Of a stretch of DNA of 64,000 nucleotides, positions 1 to 8,275 are shown one piece after another. The DNA lies in the NCBI GenBank assembly GCA_016219645.1, contig JACRLR010000026.1, positions 60,983 through 124,982 on the forward strand. Direction: 5' to 3'. Each line of letters opens with the position of its first letter. Position 1 is the stretch's first letter. The notes beneath the pieces were generated by a model. The model worked only from the letters and a program-made list of their open reading frames with translations, was not told the DNA's origin and ran no database searches. The translations under genes and the position numbers were made by a program. The stretch comes from Nitrospirota bacterium. GTDB taxonomy: Bacteria > Nitrospirota > Nitrospiria > Nitrospirales > Nitrospiraceae.

Positions 1-1
1 C

Positions 2-754
2 ATCCAGTTTCCTCTGGGCATCTTCGGCGTCGCACTGGCCACAGCCATTCTGCCCACGCTCTCGGCACAGGCCGCGCGCGGGGCACTGGCGGAATTGCGC
101 ACGACCTTTGGATTCGGCCTTCGCATGATCCTCTTTATCATGCTACCGGCGATGCTGGGTTTGATCCTTCTACGTCAGCCGATTGTTCATCTGTTCTTCG
201 AGCACGGAACCTTTACGGCACACGATACGGCTGAAACCGCAGTGGCAGTGCTCTGCTATTCAGTAGGTCTCTGGGCATTCGGTGGAGTCCGCATTATCGT
301 TTCAGCCTTCTATTCTTTGCAAGATACGCGCACACCCGCCATCTCGGCAGCAATTGCCGTCGCAGCCAACCTCGTTTTCTCGCTCCTCCTGATGTCGTCT
401 CTTGGCGCGGCAGGCCTCGCCCTGGCCACAGCATTGGCGGCAATGGTAAACGGAGGCATCTTGATCGTCGTGCTGCACCGTCGACTAGGCGGTGTGGACT
501 GGGGATCAGTGGGACGCTCATTACTCCGTGTGCTGATCGCATCCGTGCCGTTGGTCATAGTCTGTGCCTGGGTGACCACGGCACAGGTCTGGACCCATCC
601 CGGTGAATGGGTCGAGAAGTCGATCATGCTCTGTATGGCGATTGGAGTGAGTGCCGTCGGATATCTGGGCATCCACGCCCTACTGAGGTCAGAAGAGCTC
701 AAGTTGGTATGGGAAATGTTGCGGAAAAAACTGGGCCGAGTCACGGCTCATTGA
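2..754 (+). CDS. murJ: Lipid II flippase MurJ, C-terminal part
   Basis: The gene enters from the left edge and its start lies outside the window; about 250 C-terminal residues are visible. MurJ flips undecaprenyl-linked lipid II across the inner membrane during peptidoglycan synthesis. The visible part has several hydrophobic spans and the MurJ/MviN-type segment with FEHGTFTAHDT followed by YSVGLWAFGGVRI and SLQDTRTP, which are conserved features of the family. The stop codon at 752-754 is followed 8 bp later by ogt, so the two may be cotranscribed. An apparent TTG start at 95 is only an internal codon, because the reading frame stays open and conserved up to base 2. Confidence 0.9.
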   Translation: MQFPLGIFGVALATAILPTLSAQAARGALAELRTTFGFGLRMILFIMLPAMLGLILLRQPIVHLFFEHGTFTAHDTAETAVAVLCYSVGLWAFGGVRIIVSAFYSLQDTRTPAISAAIAVAANLVFSLLLMSSLGAAGLALATALAAMVNGGILIVVLHRRLGGVDWGSVGRSLLRVLIASVPLVIVCAWVTTAQVWTHPGEWVEKSIMLCMAIGVSAVGYLGIHALLRSEELKLVWEMLRKKLGRVTAH

Positions 755-762
755 GGTCACAC

Positions 763-1287
763 ATGCGACAAGCGATCGTCTTCAAGTCACGATGGGGCTG
801 GATGGGCGTTTCAGAAACGACACAGGGGATCGATGTTGTGGTATTGCCGAAGTCCTCGCAGCGAGCCGTGCTGACAGAGTTGCAATTGCCCGAGACCGCC
901 TTGTTGGAAGGCCGCACTTCTCCACGACTACGGGAGGCACAGGCACAATTAACCGGCTATCTGGCAGGGAAACGGAGGTCCTTCGACCTGCCACTGGACC
1001 TCACAAGGGGAACGAACTTCCAGCAGAAGGTCTGGCAGACCCTTTGCCGTGTCTCTTATGGCCGACTTCGATCCTATCAGTGGGTGGCTGTCCGTATCGG
1101 AGGTAGTGAGTACGCTCGTGCCGTCGGTAATGCCGTCGGAGCGAATCCGATGCCGATTGTGATTCCTTGCCATCGGATTGTAAGCCAGGATAAGTCGCTC
1201 GGCGGATTCTCAGGCGGCTTAGATACGAAACGAAAGCTGCTCACGCTCGAGGGAACCTTGGCTGAACTCCGACCGGAACCATCATAA
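763..1287 (+). CDS. ogt: Methylated-DNA--protein-cysteine methyltransferase
   Basis: This 174-residue protein repairs O6-alkylguanine by transferring the alkyl group to its own cysteine. The active-site PCHRI motif is present with Cys136, preceded by the helix-turn-helix region (FQQKVWQTLCRVSYG, then YARAVGNAVGANP) that inserts into the minor groove. Length matches Ogt/AGT-type proteins without an Ada domain. I chose the ATG at 763, just after the murJ stop; a longer frame back to 607 would overlap murJ and adds residues that do not look like the family. It sits between murJ and dtd with very small gaps, suggesting one transcript. Confidence 0.93.
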   Translation: MRQAIVFKSRWGWMGVSETTQGIDVVVLPKSSQRAVLTELQLPETALLEGRTSPRLREAQAQLTGYLAGKRRSFDLPLDLTRGTNFQQKVWQTLCRVSYGRLRSYQWVAVRIGGSEYARAVGNAVGANPMPIVIPCHRIVSQDKSLGGFSGGLDTKRKLLTLEGTLAELRPEPS

Positions 1288-1290
1288 CCG

Positions 1291-1740
1291 ATGAAGGCCG
1301 TGATTCAGCGGGTGACCAGGGCGGCGGTTCACGTTGATGGCCAGACCGTGGGGCAGATCGAATCCGGTCTCCTTATCCTGCTAGGTGTGGCAAAAGGCGA
1401 CGGAGAATCGGACGGCCGGTATCTCGTCGAAAAGATTTGCACTCTTCGAATTTTTTCCGATGAAGACGGGAAGATGAACCGCTCGCTGGTGGACATCGGG
1501 GGATCTGTTTTGCTGGTTTCTCAGTTTACGTTGATGGGCAGGACGGCGAATGGCCGTCGCCCGAGCTTTGAGGAGGCGGCACCACTAGAAGAAGCCAAGC
1601 GACTCTACGAGCAGGTCGCGGCAGGTTTTCGCCGCCATGGAACGCATGTAGAAACCGGGGTTTTTGCCGCACACATGCACGTCGAGTTGCTGAACGACGG
1701 GCCGGTGACCTTTGTGCTCGATAGTCGAGGCTCAAGCTGA
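1291..1740 (+). CDS. dtd: D-aminoacyl-tRNA deacylase
   Basis: This 149-residue protein hydrolyses D-aminoacyl-tRNA (and mischarged Gly-tRNA) in the cytoplasm. The family signatures are clear: MKAVIQRV at the start, SQFTL at residues 77-81, and the Gly-Pro motif within NDGPVTF at 135-141 that builds the chiral-proofreading pocket. Length is the normal 145-150 residues. It begins 3 bp after the ogt stop, consistent with a murJ-ogt-dtd transcript. About 280 bp without a recognised gene follow. Confidence 0.95.
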   Translation: MKAVIQRVTRAAVHVDGQTVGQIESGLLILLGVAKGDGESDGRYLVEKICTLRIFSDEDGKMNRSLVDIGGSVLLVSQFTLMGRTANGRRPSFEEAAPLEEAKRLYEQVAAGFRRHGTHVETGVFAAHMHVELLNDGPVTFVLDSRGSS

Positions 1741-2020
1741 CAGACTGCTCAGAAGCCCACCGATTCAGGAGGCCGTTTCGGGCCCGTCTCGTCAATGTCC
1801 TTGGTCTGGATTGATGAGTAAAAGCTGCCAGACAGATCACAAATGATGGTGACGGCCTGTTGATCTACTACTTTTGTACTGCTTGCAGGTTCTGCCAGTT
1901 CAGATCTATGCTCAAGTCTGTCTTGTGAGGACCGATAGAGGCCATAGGACCGACAACGGCGCTTCGATCAACACCTGGTATACTGAATTTGCACGTATTC
2001 GGAATGTTTGGGAGAGGAAT

Positions 2021-2587
2021 ATGGGAACGGAAGTCCCATTACAGCATCCACTCCGACGGCTCTTCGACGCCCTGACCGAGAAAAGCTTCACGGAACATCT
2101 CGGATGGGCCGACCCCAACGTCACGGACTACCTGTCCAACCTGCTCGTCGAATTTACCCACACTGACCGACTCTATAAAATTAGGAATCGGCAAAACCGC
2201 CCAGTCGACACGGTGGTAGACCTGTTGTTCGAATCGGAAGTGTTGCTCGAAGCACAGTCGATGGATCGCGAACGGGACGTGCATCAACATATCGGTGATT
2301 TCACGTTGTTCATGGCAGGGCTCTTTCCTGAATATCTGCGACGCCTCAAGACAGCGGGATTGATCTACCATAAGGATTTCCTCGTCGACTACATGAAAAC
2401 GGGAAAGCGCTCTTACGGGATCGTCGCGCAAATAGCTGACGGTCCATCCTCAGAGAACCCTCCGCTGTTCCGAAAACTCTCCGACAACTTCGAGCTCTGC
2501 GTCACTGGACTGGGATTCGTGCGGTCAGATCTGGACCGCATGAAAGATCCTGCGTACCGGCAGGCTCGAAACCTTCTCCTCAATTGA
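2021..2587 (+). CDS. Conserved-looking hypothetical protein
   Basis: A 188-residue soluble protein that I do not recognise. It is rich in charged and helical segments, has no signal peptide or membrane span, and contains several acidic patches (for example the region around LLFESEVLLEAQ). The ATG at 2021 is preferred over an upstream start at 1874 because a purine-rich ribosome site (GGGAGAGG) lies a few bases upstream and the extra 49 residues look non-coding. It stands alone between dtd and the minus-strand trypsin-like gene, so context gives no hint of function. Confidence 0.7.
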   Translation: MGTEVPLQHPLRRLFDALTEKSFTEHLGWADPNVTDYLSNLLVEFTHTDRLYKIRNRQNRPVDTVVDLLFESEVLLEAQSMDRERDVHQHIGDFTLFMAGLFPEYLRRLKTAGLIYHKDFLVDYMKTGKRSYGIVAQIADGPSSENPPLFRKLSDNFELCVTGLGFVRSDLDRMKDPAYRQARNLLLN

Positions 2588-2696
2588 CCAGCTTCCGCTT
2601 CTCAGACAACTCGTGAAATATTGAGTTGCGGGACCCGACAAGCCGGGGTAAATCCTGACGGACTTTTCAGCTTCTTGCCGGAGGCGTCGTGCAGCT

Positions 2697-3497
2697 CTAC
2701 TTAAATGTCGAGATGAGTGCAAAGATAAAATCCATCGGAGTCGCAATCGCACATTTCAATGGGCCTTCGGGGGTAATGCAATCCTGTCCACCAATGTGTA
2801 TACCGATTAACTTGGCGGCACCCCCCCGTGCGAACATGAAAACTGGTGCACCACTGTCGCCGCCAACGGCAAGGTAATCAGAAACAATCTGGCCCTTCTG
2901 CTCATCCTTGAGAAGAGTCTTGCCCTCTCGAATTTTTGGAATATTCAGCTCAGAGGTCTCCGCACCCCTTGGAATGATTGAAACCCGATATCCTGCGAGG
3001 TATACGGCCTTCTGCAAAGCTACGTCATGCAGACGCAGCACAGAGGGAAAGGGTACCATTGCTGGTCCTGATGGTGGTTCGTACTTGACCTGAACCCCCT
3101 CCATGAGCTTCGAGTCCCACATGAATCGTACAACAAGAACATCGTGGTCAAGATCCTCTTTCCAGTTGCCCGACCGTTGAAGAGCGTCAAGATCCAACTC
3201 CAGCATATAGCCCCGATCCTCATGGGGGTCGGTTGCATTTCCCCGAACCAACGCAAAAGGCTTTACAAGTGCTTTGGTATCACTCACGAGAACATGCCGT
3301 GCCGTAATCAAATAGATTGTCGTGGGTGAACCCAAAAATACTCCGGACGCCGTTCTGCTAAAAATTGCGCCAGGAGCAATAATTACTGGGTAGGGAAGAA
3401 GGCTCTCCGGATCAGAGGAAGCGTGAATCAGTGGTTGAAAGCTTACTTGTAGCAGGATAATAAGCAGAACAGTGTGAATAGGTAGAAAGTAGGTCAT
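2697..3497 (-). CDS. Secreted trypsin-like serine peptidase
   Basis: A 266-residue protein with an N-terminal hydrophobic signal (residues about 5-25, ending near IHASS) and a trypsin-fold catalytic triad that can be read from the sequence: His in LITARHVLV, Asp in DLDHDVLVVRF, and the nucleophile Ser in GDSGAPVF near the C-terminus. It is therefore likely an exported S1/HtrA-like protease without a PDZ domain. The ATG at 3497 was chosen because it gives a clean signal peptide and has an AGGG sequence just upstream; in-frame ATGs at 3509 and 3536 are alternatives. It is a lone gene, and its substrate cannot be inferred. Confidence 0.75.
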   Translation of the reverse strand: MTYFLPIHTVLLIILLQVSFQPLIHASSDPESLLPYPVIIAPGAIFSRTASGVFLGSPTTIYLITARHVLVSDTKALVKPFALVRGNATDPHEDRGYMLELDLDALQRSGNWKEDLDHDVLVVRFMWDSKLMEGVQVKYEPPSGPAMVPFPSVLRLHDVALQKAVYLAGYRVSIIPRGAETSELNIPKIREGKTLLKDEQKGQIVSDYLAVGGDSGAPVFMFARGGAAKLIGIHIGGQDCITPEGPLKCAIATPMDFIFALISTFK

Positions 3498-4343
3498 TGG
3501 CCCTGGCATGGACCTGTATTGTAGATGGCAGAACAATGCGCATAAAAGCAGAGGAAGAGGCTAGCCGAGAAAGGCATGGAGGAGAGCCTCGCAGAGAAAC
3601 CATTGTAAGAGGGTTAAGCAGAAAGTCGCAAGGGCTAATAGAGAAAAGAATGCGATATACTGTCGAGAATCGACTGGATACCTGCTACCCAGTCCAAGAG
3701 ATTCTATTCACAAGGCGACAAATCTTCATTCAGATGGCCCTTGTCTCTGAGCCACATCAACCTCTTGCTGAAGTCTTCTTCTCATCTTGCCCTCCCCTAT
3801 GATAAAATAAGCCTATCGCATGAGGTGGCTTGAAGTGCCCGAATCTAACGGCACCGCAGTCCTTCGATCGGTAATTATCGCTGCGGAATTTGCGGTGATT
3901 GCGAGGCCGACAAAGAGCAGGTACTAGGGGCAAGTATATATATGTTATACGAATTGTTCATGTTGTGGATGGTCGTTAGTATCACAGCGGTTGTGGCAAG
4001 CATGGTACTTGGTGGTTTATTGTGTGTGTGGTGTGCCATGAAAGCGAAGTAGGCTCCAACTACCGTCAAGGGTAAAAGGCACGAACAGCCACCGCCCAAC
4101 ATCAGATTTAAGAGTAACCCTCCCCCCATCCGACATATGCTTCTGTAGCAGGCAACAGCCGCAGCTCATTCAGCGAGTTGTAGCAGAGAAACCGTGTGAC
4201 CGATCTCCTGTCGTCTCGTGGTAAGACTTGAAGCATCACCCACAATAAGACTACGCTAGAGGCTCTCTCAGGCTCGTAAGATGCCAGACAGAGCCCCGGT
4301 TCAGTGGATGATGGCCGCCCGGTTGTTCTAAGGACAGAATCCC
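3498..4343. other. Long intergenic region with only weak small reading frames
   Basis: This 850-bp stretch between the protease (-) and the VOC gene (+) holds no gene I can assign with confidence. Around 3820-4052 there is a suggestive arrangement. A frame starting with ATG at 3820 reads MRWLEVPESNGTAVLR. A second frame then reads a cysteine motif (YRCGICGDC) and leads into a single hydrophobic segment. The two frames would join only through a one-base shift near 3870. This may be a decayed or mis-sequenced small zinc-ribbon membrane gene. The rest shows nothing recognisable. Confidence 0.4.
3942..4052 (+). CDS. Possible 36-residue single-span membrane protein
   Basis: A short frame from ATG at 3942 encodes 36 residues, nearly all of them a hydrophobic helix with valine, leucine and methionine, ending in the basic tail AMKAK. 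The same frame is open upstream to about 3849 and there encodes CGICGDC, so the annotated ATG may be internal to a slightly longer, frameshifted gene. An AGGGG lies about 11 bp upstream, a little far for a ribosome site. I do not recognise the product, and chance origin cannot be excluded. Confidence 0.25.
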   Translation: MLYELFMLWMVVSITAVVASMVLGGLLCVWCAMKAK

Positions 4344-4775
4344 ATGAAAGATGCGCTCTTTCACCTGGCCTTTCCCACGCACGATGTGGCGGCGGCGAAA
4401 CGGTTCTATGTCAACGGACTCGGATGTACGTTGGGCCGAGAGTCCGACCACGCCGTGACGTTCGGACTTGCGGGGCATCAACTCGTGGCACACCTGACAA
4501 CAGAACCCCTGCCACCGCAACGAGGCATTTACCCCCATCATTTCGGTTTGACATTTTTGTCCCAAGACTCGTGGCAACGGTTCTTGGACCAGGCACAGGC
4601 GAATAAGCTGCCCTTCTATCAACAACCCCGCGTCCGGTTTCCTGGCACCAGGATCGAGCACCACACATTCTTTCTGGAAGATCCCTCCGGGAACCTCCTC
4701 GAATTCAAGCACTATATCCATGAATCGGCGATCTTCGGTGAACGGGACTATCGTGAGGTCGGCGACTCGGTGTAA
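4344..4775 (+). CDS. VOC-family (glyoxalase/dioxygenase fold) protein
   Basis: A 143-residue protein of the vicinal-oxygen-chelate superfamily. The repeated beta-alpha-beta-beta-beta module can be followed: FHLAFPTHDVAAAKRFYV at the start, then HHFGLTF in the middle, and LEDPSGNLLEFKHY at the end. Candidate metal ligands are His7, a His at about 65-66, and Glu120, as expected of the family. The exact reaction (lyase, dioxygenase or resistance protein) cannot be told from sequence. Its last 28 bases overlap the 3' end of the convergent mtgA gene. Confidence 0.82.
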   Translation: MKDALFHLAFPTHDVAAAKRFYVNGLGCTLGRESDHAVTFGLAGHQLVAHLTTEPLPPQRGIYPHHFGLTFLSQDSWQRFLDQAQANKLPFYQQPRVRFPGTRIEHHTFFLEDPSGNLLEFKHYIHESAIFGERDYREVGDSV

Positions 4776-5602
4776 CCTTCCGCCTGCTCCAAGCCTTGGG
4801 GCTCTGTCGAAGATTGGTCTGGCTCACGATCGAGCTCTGTTTCTGAGTCTGGCTCTGCCTTTGGCGCTGGCTCTAGCTGGGGAACCTGGTGAGAACCCCG
4901 AGTAATCTGCTTGAGGATACGTTCGTGGCGACGAGTCAGGAAGCTCGTCTTTCGTAGTGGATCGTATCGGCGCGGCGACGGTAACATGGCCGCCAGCCAG
5001 GCAGCTTCGTCGGCTGTCAGCGCGCGCGAAGACTTCTTGAAATGATGACGGGCTGCAGCCTCAGCACCATAGACGCCCTTCCCCCATTCGGCGACATTGA
5101 GATACAGCTCGAGAATACGTTCCTTCGTGAGGTGGTGTTCGAGTGAACGTGTAATGAGAATTTCCCGCGCCTTTCGCAGCAGGGAACGCTCGGATGACAG
5201 GTAGAGGTTCTTGGCCAGCTGCTGAGTAATCGTGCTTCCTCCTCGCTTGAATTCCCCGGCTTCGAGGTTATACAGGGCCGCATCCTTGATCCCTTCCCAG
5301 TCGAATCCTTCGTGCGTGAAGAACGACGCATCTTCTGCCGTCACCACCGCCTGGCGGAGGTAAGGAGAAATGCGTGTGAGCGGTACCCAGACCCAGCGGG
5401 ACTCAAGAGTTCGGCCTTGCGCCCCAGCCTGAGCCTGCCGCGCTTCCATCAGGGCTGTGACTTTTGGATTGCTCGCTCGCAAGGCCGACACGTCCGGCAT
5501 CACGAGGAGCCAGAAGAAGAGGACTCCTCCGACCGTGAGGCAGAGGCCGACGATCAGGAAGACCTTCAGGGGGGATCGGACCTGTGCGGTTGACTTCCGC
5601 AT
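4748..5602 (-). CDS. mtgA: Monofunctional peptidoglycan transglycosylase
   Basis: A 284-residue GT51 glycosyltransferase that polymerises lipid II into glycan strands at the inner membrane. One membrane anchor spans about residues 13-35. The GT51 motifs are present: EDASFFTHEGFD with the catalytic Glu90, GGSTITQQLAKN, RKAREI and LELYLN. No transpeptidase domain follows, so it is the monofunctional type. The C-terminal 40 residues are a low-complexity Glu/Pro/Ser tail. I chose the ATG at 5602; a longer frame to 5911 would run over the divergent ysxC gene. The 81-bp gap to ysxC probably holds divergent promoters. Confidence 0.92.
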   Translation of the reverse strand: MRKSTAQVRSPLKVFLIVGLCLTVGGVLFFWLLVMPDVSALRASNPKVTALMEARQAQAGAQGRTLESRWVWVPLTRISPYLRQAVVTAEDASFFTHEGFDWEGIKDAALYNLEAGEFKRGGSTITQQLAKNLYLSSERSLLRKAREILITRSLEHHLTKERILELYLNVAEWGKGVYGAEAAARHHFKKSSRALTADEAAWLAAMLPSPRRYDPLRKTSFLTRRHERILKQITRGSHQVPQLEPAPKAEPDSETELDREPDQSSTEPQGLEQAEGYTESPTSR

Positions 5603-5683
5603 CAGAGGCTGCGTATCACAGAGGCGATGGGTGCTTGTCTCAGCAAGCGAATGCGAACGTCCACATAGGTAGCTGGCTGCAGC

Positions 5684-6286
5684 ATGAAAATCCTTACGGC
5701 AGAGTTTATCAGAAGTTGTGCGGGGCCAGAACAGTTTCTGAAAGGCGATCTCCCTGAAATCGCCTTTATCGGACGGTCGAACGTCGGAAAGTCCTCTCTT
5801 ATCAACTCCCTCTTGCAGCGCAAGGGCTTGGCCAAGGTGAGCCGCACGCCGGGAAAGACCCGCCTCGTCAATCTTTTCCGGATCACCAGCGACGATCCCG
5901 GACTCTCGCATTTCGTACTGGTGGACTTACCCGGGTATGGATACGCAAAAGTGTCGAAAGCGCTTCGGTCTCAGTGGGCGCCATTGATCGAGCAGTATCT
6001 CGACGGAAATGAACAATTACGCGCGGTGATAGTCTTAGTGGAAAGCCGGGTGCTGAGCGAGCAAGATCAACAGACGATCGCATGGCTCTCATCCGTCGGA
6101 CGCTCCCCCATCGTGGTGGCGACGAAAGTGGACAAGTTGAAGATGAGCGAGCGTGTCGGCGCGCTTCGTCGCCTATATGAATGGCTGGAATTGGACGGGG
6201 GCGACGGGATTATTACTTACTCGGCGGTGACGGGCGAGGGGCGGGAACGGTTGTGGGCTGCCCTGAAAGAGCGGATTCGAACTTGA
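5684..6286 (+). CDS. engB: Ribosome-biogenesis GTPase YsxC/EngB
   Basis: A 200-residue GTP-binding protein of the EngB/YsxC (YihA) family, which assists large-subunit ribosome assembly. The G motifs are visible: G1 GRSNVGKS at residues 30-37, the switch-I Thr in TPGKT, G3 DLPGYG at 81-86, and G4 TKVDK at 147-151. Length is normal. It is divergent from mtgA. Its last 74 bases overlap the 3' end of the convergent surA-like gene, an unusually long tail-to-tail overlap. Confidence 0.95.
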   Translation: MKILTAEFIRSCAGPEQFLKGDLPEIAFIGRSNVGKSSLINSLLQRKGLAKVSRTPGKTRLVNLFRITSDDPGLSHFVLVDLPGYGYAKVSKALRSQWAPLIEQYLDGNEQLRAVIVLVESRVLSEQDQQTIAWLSSVGRSPIVVATKVDKLKMSERVGALRRLYEWLELDGGDGIITYSAVTGEGRERLWAALKERIRT

Positions 6287-7211
6287 TTTCTATGTAGGCC
6301 TTGTTCTTGAGCTCCGTGAGCCACGTGTGGAATGCATCCTCGCTTTTCTGCTGAAAAACGAGTCTTTGAATTTCAGTTCGGACCGCCTCAAAAGGGCGGA
6401 ACTGTTTGGGTTTCTTGTCCTCCAGCCGCACGATGCTAAAACCTTCCGGAGTCTCGACCACATCCGAGATGCCGCCAGGTACGAGGTTTGCGATGGCGCG
6501 CTCGATTGCCGGTAAGAGCTCCCCCTGCCGCACCAAGCCAAGACGCCCCCCGCCGGCCGCGTTCGGGCCGTCAGAAAAGCGCAACGCCAAATCCTGGAAA
6601 GACTCCCCTTGCTTCAGCCGAGCCATCACTTCTCGAACCTTCTCCATTGCCTCAGCCGTATCCCCCGGTGAACGGGGCCGAATGAGAATCTGGCTGAGCG
6701 TGTATTCCTCCGAAAGTGCAAACCGATCACGATGCTCCTGGAAGTACCGCTTCATGTCGGAATCCCCGACCATCACCCCGCTCCGCACGTCACGGTCGGC
6801 AATCCTCAGCAACATCAGCTGCTCTCTGACGTTTTTCAAGTCCACCGGGTTCGTTTCATCGATCGCTCTCCCCTGTTGCTTCATCTGCTGAACCGCCTGC
6901 AGGACTTCCTGATCGGTCACTGAGATGCCTCGAGCCTTAGCTGCCTGAAGCTGCAACTTACGCTCAATCATCGTAGTCAGCGCCATGTATTCCACCGTCC
7001 TAAGGCGACGCTCAAGGGCTTCGCCACGGTATTCTTTCTGAATCCGCTCCCGCTCCGGCGCGACTTCCCGTTTCATTTCGGACAACATGATGAGGTCCGA
7101 GTTGACGATGGCGATGATCCCATCCTCTACCTGCGCGGCTGAAAGAAGGGACGCCTGAGCGATCAGACCCAGCGCGAAGAAGACCATGTGTCTCAGCCAG
7201 CCTGATGCCAT
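6213..7211 (-). CDS. surA: SurA-like periplasmic peptidyl-prolyl isomerase
   Basis: A 332-residue exported chaperone. It has a hydrophobic signal peptide (MVFFALGLIAQASLLSAAQ), then a SurA N-domain beginning GIIAIVNSDLIMLSEM, and one parvulin (PpiC) domain (about residues 175-280, with LSQILI, GESFQDLALRFSDGP and GGGRLGLVRQGEL). SurA helps outer-membrane proteins fold; classical SurA has two parvulin repeats, here only one is seen. The ATG at 7211 places the signal peptide correctly; the frame upstream to 7307 looks non-coding. It follows the second foldase gene on the same strand, suggesting an mfd-ppiC-surA unit. Confidence 0.88.
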   Translation of the reverse strand: MASGWLRHMVFFALGLIAQASLLSAAQVEDGIIAIVNSDLIMLSEMKREVAPERERIQKEYRGEALERRLRTVEYMALTTMIERKLQLQAAKARGISVTDQEVLQAVQQMKQQGRAIDETNPVDLKNVREQLMLLRIADRDVRSGVMVGDSDMKRYFQEHRDRFALSEEYTLSQILIRPRSPGDTAEAMEKVREVMARLKQGESFQDLALRFSDGPNAAGGGRLGLVRQGELLPAIERAIANLVPGGISDVVETPEGFSIVRLEDKKPKQFRPFEAVRTEIQRLVFQQKSEDAFHTWLTELKNKAYIEIKFESALSGQPTTVPAPRPSPPSK

Positions 7212-7361
7212 CGTGGTGAACGGACAGATCGTGATGGATGATGGATATGAGGATCTCCACCCGCCCATGGGACAGGCGGTCGTCCGACGGTTCGAGGGAT
7301 TGTACACGAATTGCGTGGGAGTTGCGGAGCCTGTGCGAGAGAAATTTCGACCCGTGACGAT

Positions 7362-8258
7362 TCAGCGCTTGCTGACATCGTCTGCGAGATAGCGGGACGC
7401 GTCGGCGAGGCGGATGACTGCCTTTGCGCGGATGTCGGCAATCACGCCGTCAAAGCGTCTTCGACGCTTCTCGTTGAGCAGCTCTTGTCGAAGGCGCTCC
7501 CGAACAGCCACGTCTGCTTGAATAATTTCCTTGTCGAGTGCCGTAATCTTGACGAGATAATAGCCAGAGTCCGTTTTAATCGGCGCACTGACCATGTCAA
7601 GCTTGAGCGTATGAACGACTGCGTCGACTTCCGGGACGACCAGTCCATTGTGATAGGGGCCGAGATCACCCCCCTTTGCTTTTGTCTTGCCGTCGATGGA
7701 ATAGCGCTGCGCAAACTTGGCGAAGTCCCCCCCCTCGTTGATCTGATGCTCCAGATCCTTCGCGGCCGAAACGTTCGGCAGCAACATCTGCCACACACGC
7801 ACTTTCAGCGGCGTGAGGAGTTCGTGAGCATGCTTCTCGTAGTAGGCATCCAGCTCTTCCTGCGTAAGCTCGACCTTAGCCTTGATCCGGTCCTTGAGGA
7901 GCTCGTCGAGAATCAGTTGTTCCCGATAGCGTTGGGTGCGATCACGGATGGCATCGTTTTGGTCGAGTCCCAGCTTGCGTGCTTCCTGCATGAGCAACTC
8001 ACGGGTGATGAGTTCATCGAGGAAGAGGCGTTTCCCCCCCTCTTTCTCATACCGTGCCCGAGTAGCCTCGGCTAACTCCCCCCAGCGGATGTCGAATTCG
8101 GTCTGCGTAACCTGCCGGCCATTGACGAGCGCCAGCACGCCTTCCTCTGGCGGTGGTGAACAGCCAGCGAATAGGAGGCTGCCACCGATGACAACGGCAA
8201 GTAGGGAGATGAAGTGCACAGCGACAGCGTTCATGGATCTGGTCGATGATGCAGTCAT
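7362..8258 (-). CDS. PpiC-type peptidyl-prolyl isomerase lipoprotein
   Basis: A 298-residue parvulin-family foldase. The N-terminus has a lipoprotein signal with the lipobox LFAGC, so the mature protein is probably membrane-anchored in the periplasm. A SurA-N-like region (VLALVNGRQVTQTEFDIRWGEL) precedes one parvulin domain (LKVRVWQMLLP, GGDFAKFAQRYSID, GGDLGPY). It resembles PrsA/PpiD-type holdases. The ATG at 8258 is 17 bp after the mfd stop and has an AAGG upstream; an ATG at 8234 is an alternative. Two paralogous foldases in a row suggest work on outer-membrane or secreted proteins. Confidence 0.85.
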   Translation of the reverse strand: MTASSTRSMNAVAVHFISLLAVVIGGSLLFAGCSPPPEEGVLALVNGRQVTQTEFDIRWGELAEATRARYEKEGGKRLFLDELITRELLMQEARKLGLDQNDAIRDRTQRYREQLILDELLKDRIKAKVELTQEELDAYYEKHAHELLTPLKVRVWQMLLPNVSAAKDLEHQINEGGDFAKFAQRYSIDGKTKAKGGDLGPYHNGLVVPEVDAVVHTLKLDMVSAPIKTDSGYYLVKITALDKEIIQADVAVRERLRQELLNEKRRRRFDGVIADIRAKAVIRLADASRYLADDVSKR

Positions 8259-8275
8259 AGGCGCGTGAGACCTTG

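Noticed and set aside
607..762. Upstream extension of the ogt frame
   Set aside because: It overlaps the end of murJ, and residues are not like Ogt; ATG 763 fits the family.
5603..5911. Upstream extension of mtgA
   Set aside because: Would overlap the start of divergent engB; the residues before 5602 do not resemble a GT51 N-terminus.
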